From assembly GCA_944323745.1 (NCBI GenBank), contig CALUTQ010000001.1, forward strand, positions 420,863 to 484,862: a stretch of 64,000 nucleotides of DNA, in the 5' to 3' direction. Both the position numbers and the translations under genes were made by a program. Each line of letters starts with the position of its first letter. Position 1 is the first letter of the stretch. The stretch is from Candidatus Avelusimicrobium pullarium. Lineage in GTDB: Bacteria > Elusimicrobiota > Elusimicrobia > Elusimicrobiales > Elusimicrobiaceae. The notes beneath the pieces are model-generated. The model was not told where the DNA came from and did not search any database. It was given only the letters and a program-made list of their open reading frames with translations. Of the stretch, positions 24,478 through 33,962 are shown one piece after another.

Positions 24478-27400
24478 CTTAACAGCTCCGATAATATTTT
24501 CACATAGGTGCTGGGGGCGTTGACGTCTTCATAATTGATGACGCCGCAGCGGATAAGCATAATTTCCAGCATATGGGTCAGAATATCGTAAAAATTTTCT
24601 CTGACCGAGGGCTCGCAAGTATCTGTTTCCGGCCCTAAAATGACGGCTCCTTTGAGCTTTTTATTGTCGCACAAATTGGCGATTTTAAAAGCCGAAGAGA
24701 TAATGTTTTCCGTAGAATAAGAAGAACGCACCGCCAGTTCCGGCCCGCCGTTGATGCCCAGTTCTTTGGCGCGTTGTTGCAAGGCAAACACCAGCCAGTT
24801 CATCATATTGGAGTGGTTCTGCGGATAGAAGAACCCGATGCGGCCCCATTCCCCGTTGCCGGAAACGGGAGCGGAGTTAATTTCGTCGGGGGATTTCTTC
24901 ATAATCAAGCTGTGCTGGTCTTCCCCGGTGGTGGCCAGTAGTTGGTCAAAGATAGCCGTTGCCGAGCGTTTTTCCTGCGCTTCGTGCGGGAAAATCAGCT
25001 TTTCAAGCACGCGGACGCGGCGGATAGCGCGCGACACGGTGCCCAAAGACATATTGGGATGCCCGAAAAAGCGGTTGATGTCTTCGTTGGTGATGTCAAT
25101 GCCGTTGCTGGTAAGCATTTTTTGAATAATGCGCATTCTGGCATTGCCGGTAGCGGGCTTTAAGTCGGAGATCCAGCCCGAATCTAAACGGAAATTGAGC
25201 AACTCTTCCAGCTTGGCCAAACTTTCCGGCGGATATTTGGAAGTGATGACAATTTGTTTTTGTTGCTTGCGGAAATCGTTAAGCAATTTGGACAAATACG
25301 CGCGGTTTTGCTCGTTAATGGCGATTAAGTGAATATCGTCAATTAACAAAGCTTTTACGGAGTCTGCAAAGCTTTCAAATTTGTCTATATTGCCTTCCAT
25401 TACATAGCGCTGTATCCCGCGGGAAAGGCGGACACCGTTGGTAATAAAGATATTCTCCTGCCCGTATTTGTTGGACAAAGCATAGCCGATAGCGTGCAGG
25501 AAATGCGTTTTGCCCGTGCCGCTGGCGCCGTGCAGCACAAGCGGGTTGTAAAGTTTGCCGGGGTTGTCTATTACGGAAATGGCCGTAGCGTGGGCAAAAC
25601 GGTTGACGGAAATGGTCATATTCTCCAGCGTATAGGTGGGAATAAGCGGCACTTCCAGCGGCCAGTTATGTTTTTTCAGCTCCGAGAGCGGCAGCTCAAT
25701 GGAGTGGTCAATGGTACGGGTTTTTTCCAAAAAAGTGCCGGCCGGACGTCTGCGGCGTAAAATGGTGGCGCCGTGTTTTTCTTCCTGCGGTTGCGCGGAC
25801 GTATGTGCCGCCGGAGAAGGCGGCATAGCCGAAGGCGCAGGCACTGGCGGAGGCACCGGTTTGGCCGGTTGTGCGGAGGCAGGCTCCGGGCTGAGTTTGC
25901 GTTTGATACGTAAGATTGGTTTTTTATCCCCGTTATTTTCTGGCATTTTTTTCTCCGTAATAGGTGTAGAAGGAGGAACAACCCTGTTTTCTTGTTCTTC
26001 TTGCGGCAAGCTTTCAGGCACCGCGGCCTGCGTTTGTCGCTCGGTCGTATCGGCGGTTGCTGTTTGTTGCATTGCCGGTTCTTGCGCGGCAAGCGGCTCC
26101 TGCGGGGCGGTTTGCGCAGTTGCAGGGGCGTCAGGCAATGTCTCTGCGGCAGGGGCAGTTTGCTCTGTAGCAGGGGCGTCAGACAATGCTTCGGCGGCCG
26201 GTTCTTCTTCCTGCGGCGGCGTTGTCTGCTGCAGTTGTTTTTCAACGGCGTCTTGCGGTTGTCTGTCTGCGTCTGCTTCGGTGGCAGACGGCGGAATGTC
26301 CGCCGGCGCAGCTGCTTGCTGTAAATCGGCTTGCGGCTCTTGAGCGGCAGGAACATTGTCGGAGGTTTGTTCCTTGGCTTTAGAGGCGGCCATCATTTGT
26401 TCAAAGGGATCCATTACTTCCTGCGAGTCGTCATTTGCGGCGGCAATGCGCCCGAAAGAAGACGGCAGCGGCATATAGGCGCGGGTTTTATCCAGTTCGT
26501 CCTCCTGTTTTTTGACGGGCGTTGCCTGCGGGGCAGCAGCTGGTGCTTTTTGCTGTGCCGTGTTGGCGTGCTGCAGGAAACTTAAATCTTTTTGTGTGAT
26601 GCGTTCCGTTACCGATTTGATGTCTTCCAAATCAATAAAATTGGTTTGGTCTTTAATTTTTTGGTCAAAGATGTTAAAAGAGTCGGTGTCTTTATCTTCT
26701 GCCGGAGAGAAAGCGAAAGAAGCTTCCTGCGTGTCTTTTTGCGCTGCATTTTGGTTGGCCGCCTGCAGCTTGGAAGCCGCCGCTTGTGCAGCTGCCTTGG
26801 AAGCGTCTTTCTTTTGTTTGGCAGGGTCTAATTTATCCAAATCTAAGAACATATCATATTTGGTTTCCGCCAGCAGAATGTCGTCTAAAGACTGGCCCAG
26901 CATCGTGCCTTCCATATCTTTAATGAGCATATCCCTGTCGCTTAAAGGCAAATCGTTTTCGGGCTCTTTAGCGGGCGCCGGCTCCGGTTCGGCCGTAACA
27001 GGGGTCAATTCCGTGGGCAGTTTTTCCGCTTGTACGGCCTGCACTTCCAACTGCAAAGAAGGGTCTTGTTCGGTTGTTTGCGGGGTGTTCTCGTCCGTCT
27101 GTGCGTCAGCGGGAGGCTCGTCGGACCATTCTTCTTTATTTTCAATGGAAGTCAGCACGTCAGCCGAAACGGGTTCTTCTTCCACCGTCGGCAGGGCGGA
27201 AGAATTTGTTTGCTCCGCGGCGGCCTGCTCCGAAGCAGGCTGCGCAGCAACCGGCGGTGCCGGAGGAATAGAAGCTGTTTTCTCGGCGTCAGCGGGCTGC
27301 TTCTGCTTGGGCGTATTATCAGTTTTTTCTTCGGCAGGTTGTGCCGGAGAGGCTTCCTTTTTACGGAAAAACACAAAATTTTTCTTGCGCAGCGTTTTGG

Positions 27401-27974
27401 GCTTCTGCACCGAATCGTGCGAAACGGTAATAGGCGGCTCTTTAGGGTCGTCGTCGGAACGGTAACCCGGTTCGTCTATTTCTTCCAATGTTTTGGCAAT
27501 TTGCGGAATTTCTTCTTCCGGTTCGTTTAAATCAATTTGTTTTTGCTCCATTCCGTCCACCGTCGGCGGCGCAGGCGGCAGCGGCGCGGCGGGCTTGGAA
27601 GAAGAACGGAAAAAACTTTCCGAAGGATCTAACGTAATAAAAGTGGGGAAATCTTTATCTTCTTTATCCGTATTTTCGTTAAACAGCGAGTTGGCAAAAG
27701 ACCCGCCCGGGATAAATTCGTTTACTTTTTTGGCTTGTGCGATTCCTTCCCGCACGGCAACGCGGATTTTTTCCAGCGTGTCTTCGTCCAAATCGTCCGG
27801 CAGGGCAAAACGGTATACATACGGCGCAGAAGCCGGCTGCGGCGCGCGGACGTAGCCTTGCAGTTTTTTGGCAATCAGGCGCGCATCGTGCTCTGTTCCG
27901 TCAATAAGCAACGTGTATAAAATAGCATTGTCTGTGGAACGAATGCTGGAGATAATATCCCAATGGGTAATCAT
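24474..27974 (-). CDS. Giant protein with DnaA-type AAA+ domain, no DnaA DNA-binding domain
   Basis: 1166 residues in four parts. Residues 1-90 form a small alpha/beta domain. Residues ~90-740 are low-complexity, rich in Pro, Glu, Gln, Ala and Thr, with an imperfect 17-residue repeat near 590-620. Residues ~770-1000 are a DnaA-like AAA+ module: [23 protein letters not shown] with Walker A near 813, [25 protein letters not shown] (Walker B, DDIH as in DnaA) and [18 protein letters not shown]. The last ~130 residues are an alpha/beta domain I do not recognise. The DnaA domain IV helix-turn-helix is absent, so this is not the replication initiator. Co-transcribed with deoC before and two lipoproteins after. 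No TM segment or signal peptide. Function unknown. Confidence 0.88.
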   Translation of the reverse strand: MITHWDIISSIRSTDNAILYTLLIDGTEHDARLIAKKLQGYVRAPQPASAPYVYRFALPDDLDEDTLEKIRVAVREGIAQAKKVNEFIPGGSFANSLFNENTDKEDKDFPTFITLDPSESFFRSSSKPAAPLPPAPPTVDGMEQKQIDLNEPEEEIPQIAKTLEEIDEPGYRSDDDPKEPPITVSHDSVQKPKTLRKKNFVFFRKKEASPAQPAEEKTDNTPKQKQPADAEKTASIPPAPPVAAQPASEQAAAEQTNSSALPTVEEEPVSADVLTSIENKEEWSDEPPADAQTDENTPQTTEQDPSLQLEVQAVQAEKLPTELTPVTAEPEPAPAKEPENDLPLSDRDMLIKDMEGTMLGQSLDDILLAETKYDMFLDLDKLDPAKQKKDASKAAAQAAASKLQAANQNAAQKDTQEASFAFSPAEDKDTDSFNIFDQKIKDQTNFIDLEDIKSVTERITQKDLSFLQHANTAQQKAPAAAPQATPVKKQEDELDKTRAYMPLPSSFGRIAAANDDSQEVMDPFEQMMAASKAKEQTSDNVPAAQEPQADLQQAAAPADIPPSATEADADRQPQDAVEKQLQQTTPPQEEEPAAEALSDAPATEQTAPAAETLPDAPATAQTAPQEPLAAQEPAMQQTATADTTERQTQAAVPESLPQEEQENRVVPPSTPITEKKMPENNGDKKPILRIKRKLSPEPASAQPAKPVPPPVPAPSAMPPSPAAHTSAQPQEEKHGATILRRRRPAGTFLEKTRTIDHSIELPLSELKKHNWPLEVPLIPTYTLENMTISVNRFAHATAISVIDNPGKLYNPLVLHGASGTGKTHFLHAIGYALSNKYGQENIFITNGVRLSRGIQRYVMEGNIDKFESFADSVKALLIDDIHLIAINEQNRAYLSKLLNDFRKQQKQIVITSKYPPESLAKLEELLNFRLDSGWISDLKPATGNARMRIIQKMLTSNGIDITNEDINRFFGHPNMSLGTVSRAIRRVRVLEKLIFPHEAQEKRSATAIFDQLLATTGEDQHSLIMKKSPDEINSAPVSGNGEWGRIGFFYPQNHSNMMNWLVFALQQRAKELGINGGPELAVRSSYSTENIISSAFKIANLCDNKKLKGAVILGPETDTCEPSVRENFYDILTHMLEIMLIRCGVINYEDVNAPSTYVKILSELLR
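26117..26200 (-). repeat. Imperfect tandem repeat in the disordered part of the DnaA-like gene
   Basis: Two copies of a ~51-bp unit encode [16 protein letters not shown] and [16 protein letters not shown]. The unit keeps frame, so copy-number change would only lengthen or shorten the disordered linker. Confidence 0.6.
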
Positions 27975-28615
27975 TTTCCCTCTATGATTTTTACTCCCGC
28001 GCTGGCGCCGATGCGGGTGGCGCCGGCGGCGACCATAGCGTCAAAATCTTGGCGGGTGCGAATGCCGCCCGAGGCTTTGACTTGCATAGAAGCCGGCACG
28101 TGGGCGCGCATAAGGCGCACGTCTTCGGCCGTGGCTCCGCCGCCGGTAAAACCGGTGGAGGTTTTGACAAAGTCAGCCCCTGCTTGGGCGGAAAGTTCGC
28201 AGGCTTTAATTTTTTCCTGTTCGGTTAAAACGGACGCTTCAATAATTACTTTAAGCGTAAAATTTTCTCCGGCGTTGCGCACGGCTTTGATATCTTGCAA
28301 AACCGTTTCGTAATCGCCGCTTTTCAGGGCGCCGATGTTGATAACCATATCCAATTCATCGGCGCCGTTTTTTAAAGCGTCTTTGGCTTCAAATACTTTG
28401 CTTTCGGTCGTGTTGGCCCCCAACGGAAAGCCGATTACCGTGCACACTTTTACGTCGCTGCCGGACAACTGTTTTTTGCAGAAGGGCACCCAGTACGGGT
28501 TTACGCAAACGCTGAAGAAGCCGTACTGGCGGGCTTCGTCGCACAGCGTTTTAATGGCGGCTTGATCCGCCTGGGGTTTAAGCAACGTATGATCAATGTA
28601 TTTGGCCAAATTCAT
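27971..28615 (-). CDS. deoC: Deoxyribose-phosphate aldolase
   Basis: 214 residues. Cleaves 2-deoxyribose 5-phosphate to glyceraldehyde 3-phosphate and acetaldehyde. Class I aldolase signatures: [19 protein letters not shown] at the start, [57 protein letters not shown] (Schiff-base Lys) and [15 protein letters not shown] (second Lys), with [12 protein letters not shown] near the end. Its product feeds triose-phosphate isomerase, whose gene lies 11 bp upstream. The stop overlaps the DnaA-like start by 4 bp. Confidence 0.97.
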   Translation of the reverse strand: MNLAKYIDHTLLKPQADQAAIKTLCDEARQYGFFSVCVNPYWVPFCKKQLSGSDVKVCTVIGFPLGANTTESKVFEAKDALKNGADELDMVINIGALKSGDYETVLQDIKAVRNAGENFTLKVIIEASVLTEQEKIKACELSAQAGADFVKTSTGFTGGGATAEDVRLMRAHVPASMQVKASGGIRTRQDFDAMVAAGATRIGASAGVKIIEGK

Positions 28616-28626
28616 ATTATACCGCC

Positions 28627-29382
28627 TTAGTTAAAGTTGATAATGCAGGTGAATTTTTCGGCGATTAAAGCCTGTCCGCCGACCAAGGCGCCGTCCACAT
28701 CGTCCTGGGCCATAATTTCATCCACATTGGTGTCTTTGACGCTGCCGCCGTAAAGGATGCGGGTGGCTTCGGCAAAGTCTTTGCCGTATTTATCGGCCAG
28801 GAAATGGCGGATAGCGGCGTGTACTTCCTGCGCTTGGGCCGGGGTGGCCGTTTTGCCGGTGCCGATAGCCCACACCGGTTCATAAGCAATAATCAAGCCT
28901 TTCAATTGTTCGGCGGTAAAGCCTTTTAAACCGTTTTCCAGCTGGGCATTGATGACGGCGATGGTTTCGTTGGCTTCGCGTTGGGCCAAGGTTTCGCCCA
29001 CGCAGAAGATGATGGTTAAATTATGGCGCAGGGCGGCGGCTACTTTTTTGTTCAAAATTTCGTCGGTATCGCCAAACACGCTGCGGCGTTCGCTGTGGCC
29101 CAAAATGGTGTGCGTGGCACCGGCATCTTTGGCCTGCACCGGAGATACGGCGCTGGTGAAGGCGCCTTTGTCTTCCCAATGAATGTCCTGGGCGGCTACT
29201 TCCAGCTGGGAGCCTTTGGCCAGGCGGGCCACTTCGGCCAGCGATGTATAAGAGGGAGCCACAATAATTTCTGCGTGGTTTTTATTTTCGGCTTTTTTCA
29301 GGGCTTCAATAAGCGCGGCAGATTCCGCCAGCGTATTGTGCATTTTCCAGTTTCCGGCAATTATAGGGGTTCTTTTTGTCAT
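28627..29382 (-). CDS. tpiA: Triosephosphate isomerase
   Basis: 251 residues, standard length. Interconverts dihydroxyacetone phosphate and glyceraldehyde 3-phosphate. Seen: N-terminal [10 protein letters not shown] with the catalytic Lys, the [14 protein letters not shown] block with the electrophilic His, [22 protein letters not shown] with the catalytic Glu and flexible loop, and [31 protein letters not shown] with the phosphate-binding end. RBS GAGGAAAAAG before ATG. First gene of the minus-strand run ending at 11903. I see no convincing -35/-10 pair for it. Confidence 0.98.
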   Translation of the reverse strand: MTKRTPIIAGNWKMHNTLAESAALIEALKKAENKNHAEIIVAPSYTSLAEVARLAKGSQLEVAAQDIHWEDKGAFTSAVSPVQAKDAGATHTILGHSERRSVFGDTDEILNKKVAAALRHNLTIIFCVGETLAQREANETIAVINAQLENGLKGFTAEQLKGLIIAYEPVWAIGTGKTATPAQAQEVHAAIRHFLADKYGKDFAEATRILYGGSVKDTNVDEIMAQDDVDGALVGGQALIAEKFTCIINFN

Positions 29383-29551
29383 TTCTTTTTCCTCTTTTAT
29401 AAATTGAAATATGCTTGCCGCTTTGCGATAAGGCGGCCTATATAAGATAGTATCATAAAAAATCGTGTTTTTAAAGAGGGGGGAATTTGTTTTTTGTGCT
29501 TTTTGGCTGCGGGCAAAAACGGATGAGAGAGCTCAAACAAAAAAAGGGCAT

Positions 29552-29578
29552 AAAAAACCCCCGCTCAAAGCGGGGGTT
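29552..29578 (-). terminator. Terminator of the peptide transporter gene
   Basis: Stem AACCCCCGCT / AGCGGGGGTT with loop CAA; on the minus strand it is followed by a T run. It lies 16 nt past the transporter stop. Confidence 0.9.
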
Positions 29579-29593
29579 ACAAAGCGAACTTTG

Positions 29594-30982
29594 TTATTTG
29601 ACGCCGTGCATCCAATGTTTAATTTTGCCGGCCATAATCCACATAATAATACCAAAGACGATGGATCCTGCGGCAGGGACGGAGAACAGCGTGGTCAAGC
29701 TCCAAGATTCGTAGTAGCTGGCCAACCAACCGGCAAGCAGGTTACCAAAGAAGCTGGCCGCCAACCATACGCCCATAAGCATAGACATAAACTTAGCCGG
29801 CGCCAATTTGGACACCATAGACAAGCCCACCGGGGAGAGGCACAATTCACCCATCGTGCAGAACATATAGGTGAGCACCAGCCAAATGGCGCTGACCGGC
29901 CCGCTGGAAGCATACAGGCTGGCTGCAATAACAATAGCAGCAAAACCCAGCCCCTGCAGGAACAAGCCCCAGCCGAATTTGGTGGGGATGGTCGGGTTTT
30001 TGTCGCCCATACGAATCCACAATTTGGCAAACAGCGGCGCAAACAGTACCACAAAAATGGGGTTAACTGCCTGGAAGTAAGACGCTTTGAGGGTCACTTC
30101 CCCGATAAACGGCAGCACCGGCGTCAAGTCGGTAGCTTCTTTGGCAAAGAAGTTTAACGAAGTGCCGGCCTGTTCAAAGAACGCGAAGAAGAAAATAGCA
30201 AAAAATACAAATGTAAAGATTGCTTTAATTTTATCCCATTCTTCAGAGGTTAACGGTTTGTTGGCTTCTTCGGCACGGGCTTTTTCGGTGGCGTCGTTAG
30301 CCAAGTCGGTGCCTTTGGTTACCGGATGCAAGCCGATATGGCCCAAATATTTGTTTTGGGAAACCAGATACCAAATCAACCCGATTACCATACCGGTACC
30401 GGCAGCCATAAAACCGTATTTCCATTTATAGGCTTCCAGCGCGTTAAGCGGGTCGTGCGGTTCGCCTAAGAAACCGCATACGAACGGGGCGATAAAAGCA
30501 CCCAGGTTAATGCCCATATAGAAAATGGTAAAACCACCGTCTCTTCTGGGATCGTTGGGTTCATAAAGTTCGCCGACGATGCTGGAAATGTTCGGTTTAA
30601 AGAAACCGTTTCCGATTACGATAAGCGTCAAGCCCGTAGCCAAGGCCACAATAGGCGAGACAATTTCGTAAGAGGCCAGCGTAAACTGCCCCAAAGCCAT
30701 CAAAATGGCCCCAATGGTAATAGAATGGCGTTTGCCGATGTATCTGTCGGCCAAGTAGCCGCCCAGCACCGGGGTCAAATAGACCAGGGCGGTAAACATA
30801 CCATAAATTTTGCTGGAAGTGGCTTTGCTAAAACCGATGACACTGCTGATCATAAATAATGCCAGCAACGCACGCATACCATAGTAGTTAAAACGTTCCC
30901 ACATTTCAACCATAAAAAGCATATACAATGCTTTGGGTTGTCCTTTTTTGGTCACGTTGTGTTTTACTTCTTCATCAGTCAT
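29594..30982 (-). CDS. POT/PTR2-family proton-dependent oligopeptide transporter
   Basis: 462 residues with about 12-14 membrane helices. The POT signatures are present: KALYMLFMVEMWERFNYYGMRALL contains the ExxERFxYY motif in helix 1, and YFxGINLGAF-like FTIFYMGINLGAFIAPFVCG is the second. Imports di- and tripeptides with protons. A 30-odd residue hydrophilic loop (ATEKARAEEANKPLTSEEWDK) lies between helices 6 and 7. It is monocistronic: RBS GGAG before ATG, terminator just after. Together with the ABC binding protein at the window start it fits an amino-acid-fermenting lifestyle (inference). Confidence 0.93.
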   Translation of the reverse strand: MTDEEVKHNVTKKGQPKALYMLFMVEMWERFNYYGMRALLALFMISSVIGFSKATSSKIYGMFTALVYLTPVLGGYLADRYIGKRHSITIGAILMALGQFTLASYEIVSPIVALATGLTLIVIGNGFFKPNISSIVGELYEPNDPRRDGGFTIFYMGINLGAFIAPFVCGFLGEPHDPLNALEAYKWKYGFMAAGTGMVIGLIWYLVSQNKYLGHIGLHPVTKGTDLANDATEKARAEEANKPLTSEEWDKIKAIFTFVFFAIFFFAFFEQAGTSLNFFAKEATDLTPVLPFIGEVTLKASYFQAVNPIFVVLFAPLFAKLWIRMGDKNPTIPTKFGWGLFLQGLGFAAIVIAASLYASSGPVSAIWLVLTYMFCTMGELCLSPVGLSMVSKLAPAKFMSMLMGVWLAASFFGNLLAGWLASYYESWSLTTLFSVPAAGSIVFGIIMWIMAGKIKHWMHGVK

Positions 30983-31054
30983 TTGTTTCTCCTTCGGTTT
31001 TTACAAGGGTACTCTATATTTTACAAAAAACATAGAAGAAAATGATTAAAAATT

Positions 31055-31360
31055 TTACAGACCGGTCGGTAAAACGTATTGGAAGGCTTGCTGCATTAAA
31101 AGAAAAGTGCGGTACAGTGTATAGACAAAATAGGCCGAAAACAGCCCGATTCCCGCCGTCCAGCACCACTTGGCTGTCAGGCTTAATTTATGCGAGAGCC
31201 ACACGGTAATTAAAGAAAAAGGCCCCACGATAAGCGTCAGCAGCAGAATGCCGCCGTGGTCGTACCAAAAGCCCATACGCGGCAAAAGCGGCTTGCCGCA
31301 ATGGCGGCAATAGCAGTCGGTTTCTTCTACGTTGTGATGGCAGCGGGGGCAGGCGGTCAT
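31055..31360 (-). CDS. Zinc-ribbon membrane protein of unknown function
   Basis: 101 residues. N-terminal zinc ribbon of two CxxC pairs (CPRCHHNVEETDCYCRHCGKP), then two hydrophobic helices (GGILLLTLIVGPFSLITVWL and CWTAGIGLFSAYFVYTLY) separated by a basic loop. The ribbon is likely cytoplasmic. No family name. The start shares its A with the rel stop (TAATG), so translation is coupled to rel. Small zinc-ribbon membrane proteins of this kind are common and of unknown role. Confidence 0.75.
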   Translation of the reverse strand: MTACPRCHHNVEETDCYCRHCGKPLLPRMGFWYDHGGILLLTLIVGPFSLITVWLSHKLSLTAKWCWTAGIGLFSAYFVYTLYRTFLLMQQAFQYVLPTGL

Positions 31361-32802
31361 TAAATGTCTTCTCCTCTGCTGCGCAGGGCGCGTTTAATGC
31401 GGCTGCGGGCATTGGCCGTTTTGGCAAATTCCAGCCAGTCGCGCTTGGGGGCAGCATTTTTTTTGGTAATGATTTGGCATACGTCGCCGGTTTTGAACAC
31501 ATAGTCCATACTCACCATACGGTTGTTCACTTTGGCGCCCATATAATGGTCGCCGATATCGGTGTGGATGGCGTAGGCAAAATCAATGGGGGTGGAGCCT
31601 TCCGGCAGCGGTTTGACGTCGGCCTGCGGGGTAAATACGAAAACCTGCTGCAGGTTGATGTCGGTCTTAAAACCTTCCAAAAATTCACGCGGGGCGGTCA
31701 GGTCGCGCTGCCATTCAATCCATTGGCGGATCCAGTTAATTTTTTCGTCAAAATTTTTGTCTTTTTTGCCGGCACCCAGTTTGTATCTCCAATGGGCGGC
31801 GATACCATATTCACAGGTGCGGTGCATTTCTTCGGTGCGTATTTGTATTTCCACAATGTCGCCGGTGGGCACCAACACGGTGGTGTGTATGCTTTGGTAC
31901 ATATTGGACTTGGGCGTGGCAATGTAATCGGTAAAGGTGCCGGCCAGCGGTTTAAAGCGGGAATGGACAATGCCCAGCGCTTTATAACAGTCCGCCACCG
32001 TTTTGGTGATGATACGCACGCCCAGCGAGTCCTGTATTTCGGCAAACGTCAAATGCTGCTTTTGCATTTTGCGGTAAATGGAATAATAGTTTTTGGCGCG
32101 GGAAAGCAGGCGGTACTCCAGTCCTTCTTCTTTTAAAGCCGGCTCCAGCATTTTTTTAAAGGCGTTTAACGTGGCCTCGCGGTCGGCGGTGCGTTTTTCC
32201 ACCTGTTTTACCAAATCGTTAAATTCGTCGGGGTAGAGGTATTTGAAGGCTAAGTCTTCCAGCTCGGTTTTGATGGTAAACATCCCCAGCCGTTGGGCCA
32301 AAGGAGCATAGAGGGTAAGGGTTTCGTACGATTTAAATTTTTGTTTTTCCGGCGGCATTACGTCCATCGTGCGCATATTGTGGGTGCGGTCGGCCAGTTT
32401 AATTAAGATAACGCGCACATCTTCGGCCACGGCAATAAGCATTTTACGCCAGTTTTCCACGGTTTCTTCGTCGGTGGAAGAAAACTTTAAATCGCTTATT
32501 TTGGTAACCCCTTGCACCATATGGGCTATTTCTTTATTGAACTCCCGCCGCAAGTCTTCATCCGTTACGCCGGTGTCTTCCACCGTGTCGTGCAAAAGGC
32601 CGGCGCAAATGGTTTCTTCGTCCATTTTAAAGTCCAGCAGAATTTGCGCCACGGCGCAGCAATGGTTGAAATACGGCTCGCCGGTTTCGCGTTTTTGGTT
32701 TTTATGGGCATTTTGGGCAAAACGGTAGGCCTTTTCCAACATAGCGGTGTCGGCATTGGGGTTATATTCTTTAAATTGGGCTACCAGTTCGCTCAGTTCC
32801 AT
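31360..32802 (-). CDS. rel: Short bifunctional-type (p)ppGpp synthetase/hydrolase (Rel)
   Basis: 480 residues. The HD hydrolase domain (residues ~25-175) keeps its metal motif HDTVEDTG and the first His in YFNHCCAVAQ; the synthetase domain (~200-330) keeps RAKNYYSIYRKMQ, GVRIITKTVADCYKALG, KPLAGTFTDYIATPKSNMYQSIHTTV and EIQIRTEEMH; a TGS domain (~370-430) follows (VFVFTPQADVKPLPEGSTPIDFAYAIHTDIG). The usual helical, zinc-finger and ACT domains (~230-260 residues) are absent; the natural stop is followed directly by another gene, so this is not a window artefact. It should make and break (p)ppGpp, but C-terminal ribosome-linked control would be missing. Lies 3 bp downstream of lpxB. Confidence 0.93.
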   Translation of the reverse strand: MELSELVAQFKEYNPNADTAMLEKAYRFAQNAHKNQKRETGEPYFNHCCAVAQILLDFKMDEETICAGLLHDTVEDTGVTDEDLRREFNKEIAHMVQGVTKISDLKFSSTDEETVENWRKMLIAVAEDVRVILIKLADRTHNMRTMDVMPPEKQKFKSYETLTLYAPLAQRLGMFTIKTELEDLAFKYLYPDEFNDLVKQVEKRTADREATLNAFKKMLEPALKEEGLEYRLLSRAKNYYSIYRKMQKQHLTFAEIQDSLGVRIITKTVADCYKALGIVHSRFKPLAGTFTDYIATPKSNMYQSIHTTVLVPTGDIVEIQIRTEEMHRTCEYGIAAHWRYKLGAGKKDKNFDEKINWIRQWIEWQRDLTAPREFLEGFKTDINLQQVFVFTPQADVKPLPEGSTPIDFAYAIHTDIGDHYMGAKVNNRMVSMDYVFKTGDVCQIITKKNAAPKRDWLEFAKTANARSRIKRALRSRGEDI

Positions 32803-32805
32803 AGG

Positions 32806-33960
32806 CTATTTTTGAGTAAGATCCCGCAAAATTTCTTTGGCGGCCCGTTCGGCTACGCCTTTTTGCCCCAGCGAAGCACGCAGCGTCAGCAGCTCGGCGC
32901 GTTGGGCGGCCAGTTTGGCCGGGTTTTGAAACATAGCCATTGTTTCGGCCGCTAAGGCGCGGGCGGTGCAGTCGCCCTGAATAAGCTCTTTAACTACCGG
33001 TTTATTGGCCAGCAAGTTGACCAACGAAATATAGGGCACCTTAATAACGGCTTTGGCAATTTGATAGGTGGGCCAGAACAGTTTATACGCCACCACCATC
33101 GGCACGCCCAGCAGGGCATTTTCCAGCGTGGCTGTGCCGGAACAGGCCAGCAAAAAGTCCATCTGGCTTCTGATTTCATAATTTTTGTCTTTTACGATAT
33201 GAAAATTGGGGTGCGGTGCCTCGCCGATTAAATCTAAAATAATTTTTTCGTCGCGGTCCGGCAATAAGAACAAATACGCCTGCGTATTGGGGAATTCTTT
33301 AAGCACCTCTTTAAACGTTTGGTAGAACACCGGCGTCAGGCGCTTAATTTCGCCCATACGGCTGCCGGGCAAAATGCCCAGCTTCCAAGCTTTGTTTTTG
33401 TCGGGGGAGGGGTCTACGGTGTAGGGGCGGGGTTGCGGCATAATGTCCAACAGCGGGTTGCCCAAAAACACGGCATTGCCGCCGAATTTTTTATGAAAAG
33501 CCGGTTCAAAGGGGTAAATGACAAACATTTTTTTGGTCAGCCGTGCCAGTTGCTTGGCGCGGTACTGGCGGCTGGCCCACACTTGCGGGGTTACATAATA
33601 GTAGGCCGGTATGCCGCGGTGAGCGGCCATTCCCAGCACTTGATGGTTGAAACCGTAGAAGTCCACCACAATAAGCGCGGCCGGATTTTGCGTTTCCATA
33701 TAGGCGCGTATTTTTTTAATCAAGTCCAGCCACAGCGGCATTTTTTTAAGCGGTTCAATAAATCCGCTGGCCCCTTGGGAAGCCAAATCATACATAAACA
33801 CATCGGCTTGTTTTTGCATCAATTTGCCGCCTATGGCCGTGAGGCGCACGTCCGGATCGGCTTTTTTCAGTTCGCGCATAAGGCCGGCGGCGTGCAAATC
33901 GCCCGATACGTCCCCGGCTACGATGAGAATATTTTTGACAATGGGGGTAATAGTCGCCAT
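32806..33960 (-). CDS. lpxB: Lipid-A-disaccharide synthase
   Basis: 384 residues, family-typical. GT19 enzyme that joins UDP-2,3-diacylglucosamine and lipid X at the inner membrane. Seen: ILIVAGDVSGDLHAAGLM at the start (the LpxB GExSGD-type motif, here GDVSGD), QGASGFIEPLKKMP, VVDFYGFNHQVLG, YYVTPQVWASRQYRAKQL, YPFEPAFHKKFG, LGNPLLD, LPGSRMGEIKRLTPVF and the later CSGTATLENALLGVPMVVAYK. Its substrate producers lpxA, lpxC, lpxD and lpxI are encoded at 38-42 kb. Sits between an oxidoreductase gene (2-bp gap) and rel. Confidence 0.96.
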   Translation of the reverse strand: MATITPIVKNILIVAGDVSGDLHAAGLMRELKKADPDVRLTAIGGKLMQKQADVFMYDLASQGASGFIEPLKKMPLWLDLIKKIRAYMETQNPAALIVVDFYGFNHQVLGMAAHRGIPAYYYVTPQVWASRQYRAKQLARLTKKMFVIYPFEPAFHKKFGGNAVFLGNPLLDIMPQPRPYTVDPSPDKNKAWKLGILPGSRMGEIKRLTPVFYQTFKEVLKEFPNTQAYLFLLPDRDEKIILDLIGEAPHPNFHIVKDKNYEIRSQMDFLLACSGTATLENALLGVPMVVAYKLFWPTYQIAKAVIKVPYISLVNLLANKPVVKELIQGDCTARALAAETMAMFQNPAKLAAQRAELLTLRASLGQKGVAERAAKEILRDLTQK

Positions 33961-33962
33961 AT

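Noticed and set aside
26512..27465. 317-codon open frame on the plus strand rich in Ser, Cys and Gly
   Set aside because: Antisense to the low-complexity part of the DnaA-like gene; composition is a mirror of GAA/GCN/CCN codons.
24474..27974. Calling the DnaA-like gene dnaA and the area oriC
   Set aside because: Domain IV is missing, neighbours are not dnaN/recF/gyrB, and no cluster of DnaA boxes was seen.
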